Shown here one piece after another: positions 61,918 to 64,000 of a DNA stretch of 64,000 bases (positions within the stretch are counted from its first letter, which is position 1; the number at the start of each line of letters is the position of its first letter). The notes beneath the pieces were generated by a model that saw only the letters and a list, made by a program, of their open reading frames with translations, made no database searches and was not told the DNA's origin. Source of the stretch: Lepidodermella squamata (lineage: Eukaryota > Gastrotricha). The translations under genes were made by a program, and so were the position numbers. The DNA is taken from assembly GCA_047495785.1 (NCBI GenBank), contig JBLDXI010000015.1, positions 2,914,001 to 2,978,000 on the forward strand, written 5' to 3'.

Positions 61918-64000
61918 TCAGCATAGGAAAGCCGCAATTAAAGACAAGGCTAGGATGAGGCTGGATGCTAAAGTTGAAGCGGCACCGCAAGTTTTCTTTG
62001 TCGACGCAGCTGTAGTCGGCGGAAGAGTAGTGGCGGCAGTTGTTGTAGTGGTGACTGGATCGACAAATTCAGTTTGATCAGCAGCTGTAATTATATGAAA
62101 AATAGTCATCATATCTCAAACATTAGTTATAAGTAAACTCACTGCAAACTGGCATTGAAACTCCAGAGCAGCTTTCAAACCCAGTGCTTGTGATTACACA
62201 GCCTATGAATATACGATTTTTAGTGGGAATGTGTAACGCAAGTTACAGGAAGTTACTATTCGGAATATCAGCAACACTTCGGGTCGTTTCACAGGTCGCA
62301 TAAACGTTCAACAAGAAACCATTCCGCCGCCCAGCTCCGCCTCTTTCAGCCTTCGTTGTGCTGGAGAATCTGACCACAACTTCGCCATTGTCCACTTTAA
62401 CAACACGTCCTCGGTTCTCACCGCATGCGCAGAAGCTATAACATAATCAAGGCCATGAAACATCTTCACAAAAATCGAGAGCCGCTTACAATCGTCCAGG
62501 AGATGCGATGCCGCTCATGTTGGTTTTAATCTCAACATAATCGTAGCATGTATCGGCTGAACTGCAGGGCATGTCTGGCTTGTCCTGGAAGGCGAAGGCT
62601 AGACCGTTTGCGTTAGTCTGTGAGCACACAAAATAATGAACATCGCTCTTTATCACCTAAAATCAAACCTTTATACGCCAAGTACAATGATTCTCCTCCC
62701 CATAAGCCTGAGGGTAGGTCGGAAGACTGATTGTCCTAATCGTGCACGGATCCATCCAAACTCGACCACCACATGATGTCATGCCGGAGCCTTGGCCCTG
62801 AGGTATGCCACCACAATCAACGCCAGAGGTTCCAGGGGGGCATCTGCAAATCTTGCAGTTTTTCGGGTCTTGGTAGCCTCCGTTCAAACACGGCCGTTCT
62901 AACTGCTCAGGCTTACACATTTTCTCAATACATTTATAAGCAAAGTTGACGCGTTTCAAGTCGTTGAATTGGAGACGTGCGCGTTGTCCGATTGCAGTCA
63001 AATGGTGGATGTCCACAGGCATCATTACTCGCTTTTTCAAGGTTGTGTTGATGCTGAAGCCGAGGGAGTCGTAGTGCATTAGGGAGGATACGTCATAACC
63101 AGTGTTGGCATAGTCTTCATCTTCCTCGGGAGGATTCATCGCGAAGTTGTGCTCCTTTCCTTCAAGAATGTTCTCCCAAATAATCTTTACACTGAGAAAA
63201 CACAAGTCAGCTAAATTAGAAGCAAATTGAGGTTTTCTCACTAGTCATCACGATCAGGTCGGCTGAACTCATGCCAACTGTTCAAAAAATACGATTTAAT
63301 ATAGTATTAGTGAAGTTGCTATGTACTTACAGTCCAAGAGCATGGCCTATTTCATGGGCAATAGTACCGGGCTGAAATCGAACGTGTTTAGCAAGGTTAG
63401 ATGCGGCTAAGTTCAAATTACATGAATGCATCCAGTGGCTAAAGAGAGATCTTGGCCGTCTGGCTTGATGATGCCGATATAGGACCAACACCTAATGATA
63501 GTCACCGAATGAAACTGTCAAACTGTCAACTGTCTTCAAATTCAAATTCCTTACCCTGAACCTCGGAAAATTTTAATATGAGGAGTAGCTCCAATCGCTG
63601 CTGAATTCGGATATTCCTCAAAGCTAACGCAAGAATTGTTCGACCACATTTCCATGGCTTCTCTCACAACGACTTTCTCTTCTTCGGCTAGGTAAAAGAA
63701 AAACACAATTCAATGCATGTGATTTTCGAGTCTTCACTACGAACTGTGATCCGCTGGTTCGAATGTGTACTTCATCGGAAACTTCCAATAGTTGTCGGTA
63801 ACGTTGGGGTAGATTCGATCCCTGAAGAAATTAATGAAGCAACTTCCACTAAAAACGCCTTTCAAAGCTCATACTTGACAGGGTATCCCCAGCGCCTCTT
63901 CATTCCGTTCAAAACCCGCATGGCTTGTTCAGGCGTGTATCGGATATCATCTAAAAGATCAGCTTTTTCGAGATCTTCAGCTGATGCTTCTGGGCGGTTC
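61918..64000 (-). CDS. Astacin-family (M12A) metalloprotease with EGF, CUB and hydrophobic C-terminus (5' end outside window)
   Basis: The gene runs off the right edge on the minus strand; at least ten exons are visible. Residues RRWGYPVK and MWSNNSCVSFEE precede the zinc site HEIGHALGLWHEFSRPDRDD, which is joined across the 63330-63292 intron and has all three His, the Glu and the Gly. The Met-turn SLMHYD is near 63085. Then an EGF-like module (CLNGGY to CRCPPGTSGVDC, about 62905-62815), a CUB domain (CGGRVW, CTWRI, about 62790-62275), a short Cys pair, a Thr-rich stretch and a hydrophobic end (SLILALSLIAAFLC, stop 61920-61918), which suggests a GPI or membrane anchor. The order matches nematode NAS-type astacins. 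Convergent with the Cys-rich gene; 200 bp lie between. Confidence 0.88.

Overview
The window is metazoan nuclear DNA. Introns are mostly 45-70 bp, genes are dense, and the contents are an astacin protease, a Cys-loop channel and a tandem array of divergent seven-helix receptors. I think a nematode is most likely, but this is inference; no rRNA or mitochondrial marker is present. All exon models were spliced by hand from GT/AG sites. Where I give a protein length, the exon phases close without an internal stop.

1-30.2 kb is a repeat-rich duplicated region. Four secreted papain-family (C1A) paralogues lie on the minus strand: A (1-849, 3' end outside the window), B (9310-12838), C (18906-21208) and D (25348-26945). 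B has lost the catalytic Cys and His but keeps an open frame. D has lost most of its C-terminal domain. A type II membrane, glycosyltransferase-like gene (27609-30177, plus) lies head to head with D. Two degraded copies of it lie at 17.44-17.8 and 23.34-24.78 kb, which suggests that a divergent protease/glycosyltransferase pair was duplicated. Between these genes are layered mobile elements. A Ty3/gypsy element (2162-8327, TSD GGTTT) sits inside a Penelope-like ORF; it is itself broken by a piggyBac-like element (TTAA sites) and by a long-TIR element with an 8-bp TSD. There are also LINE fragments, a Harbinger-like element (TSD TAA) and two fold-back elements. A 0.9-kb cluster of tRNA genes and tRNA remnants is flanked by inverted repeats.

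30.2-37.4 kb holds an orphan gene with two related domains (minus), a degenerate TTAGGG/TTAGG-like tract, a small secreted His-rich protein gene (plus) and a nicotinic-like Cys-loop channel subunit (minus).

38.9-57.8 kb is a same-strand tandem array of seven complete receptor genes. They share an Asp-His-Phe motif in place of the DRY motif.

57.9-64 kb holds a small secreted protein gene (minus), a 741-residue Cys-rich secreted protein gene (plus) and, convergent with it, an astacin metalloprotease gene with EGF and CUB domains and a hydrophobic C-terminus (minus, running off the right edge).
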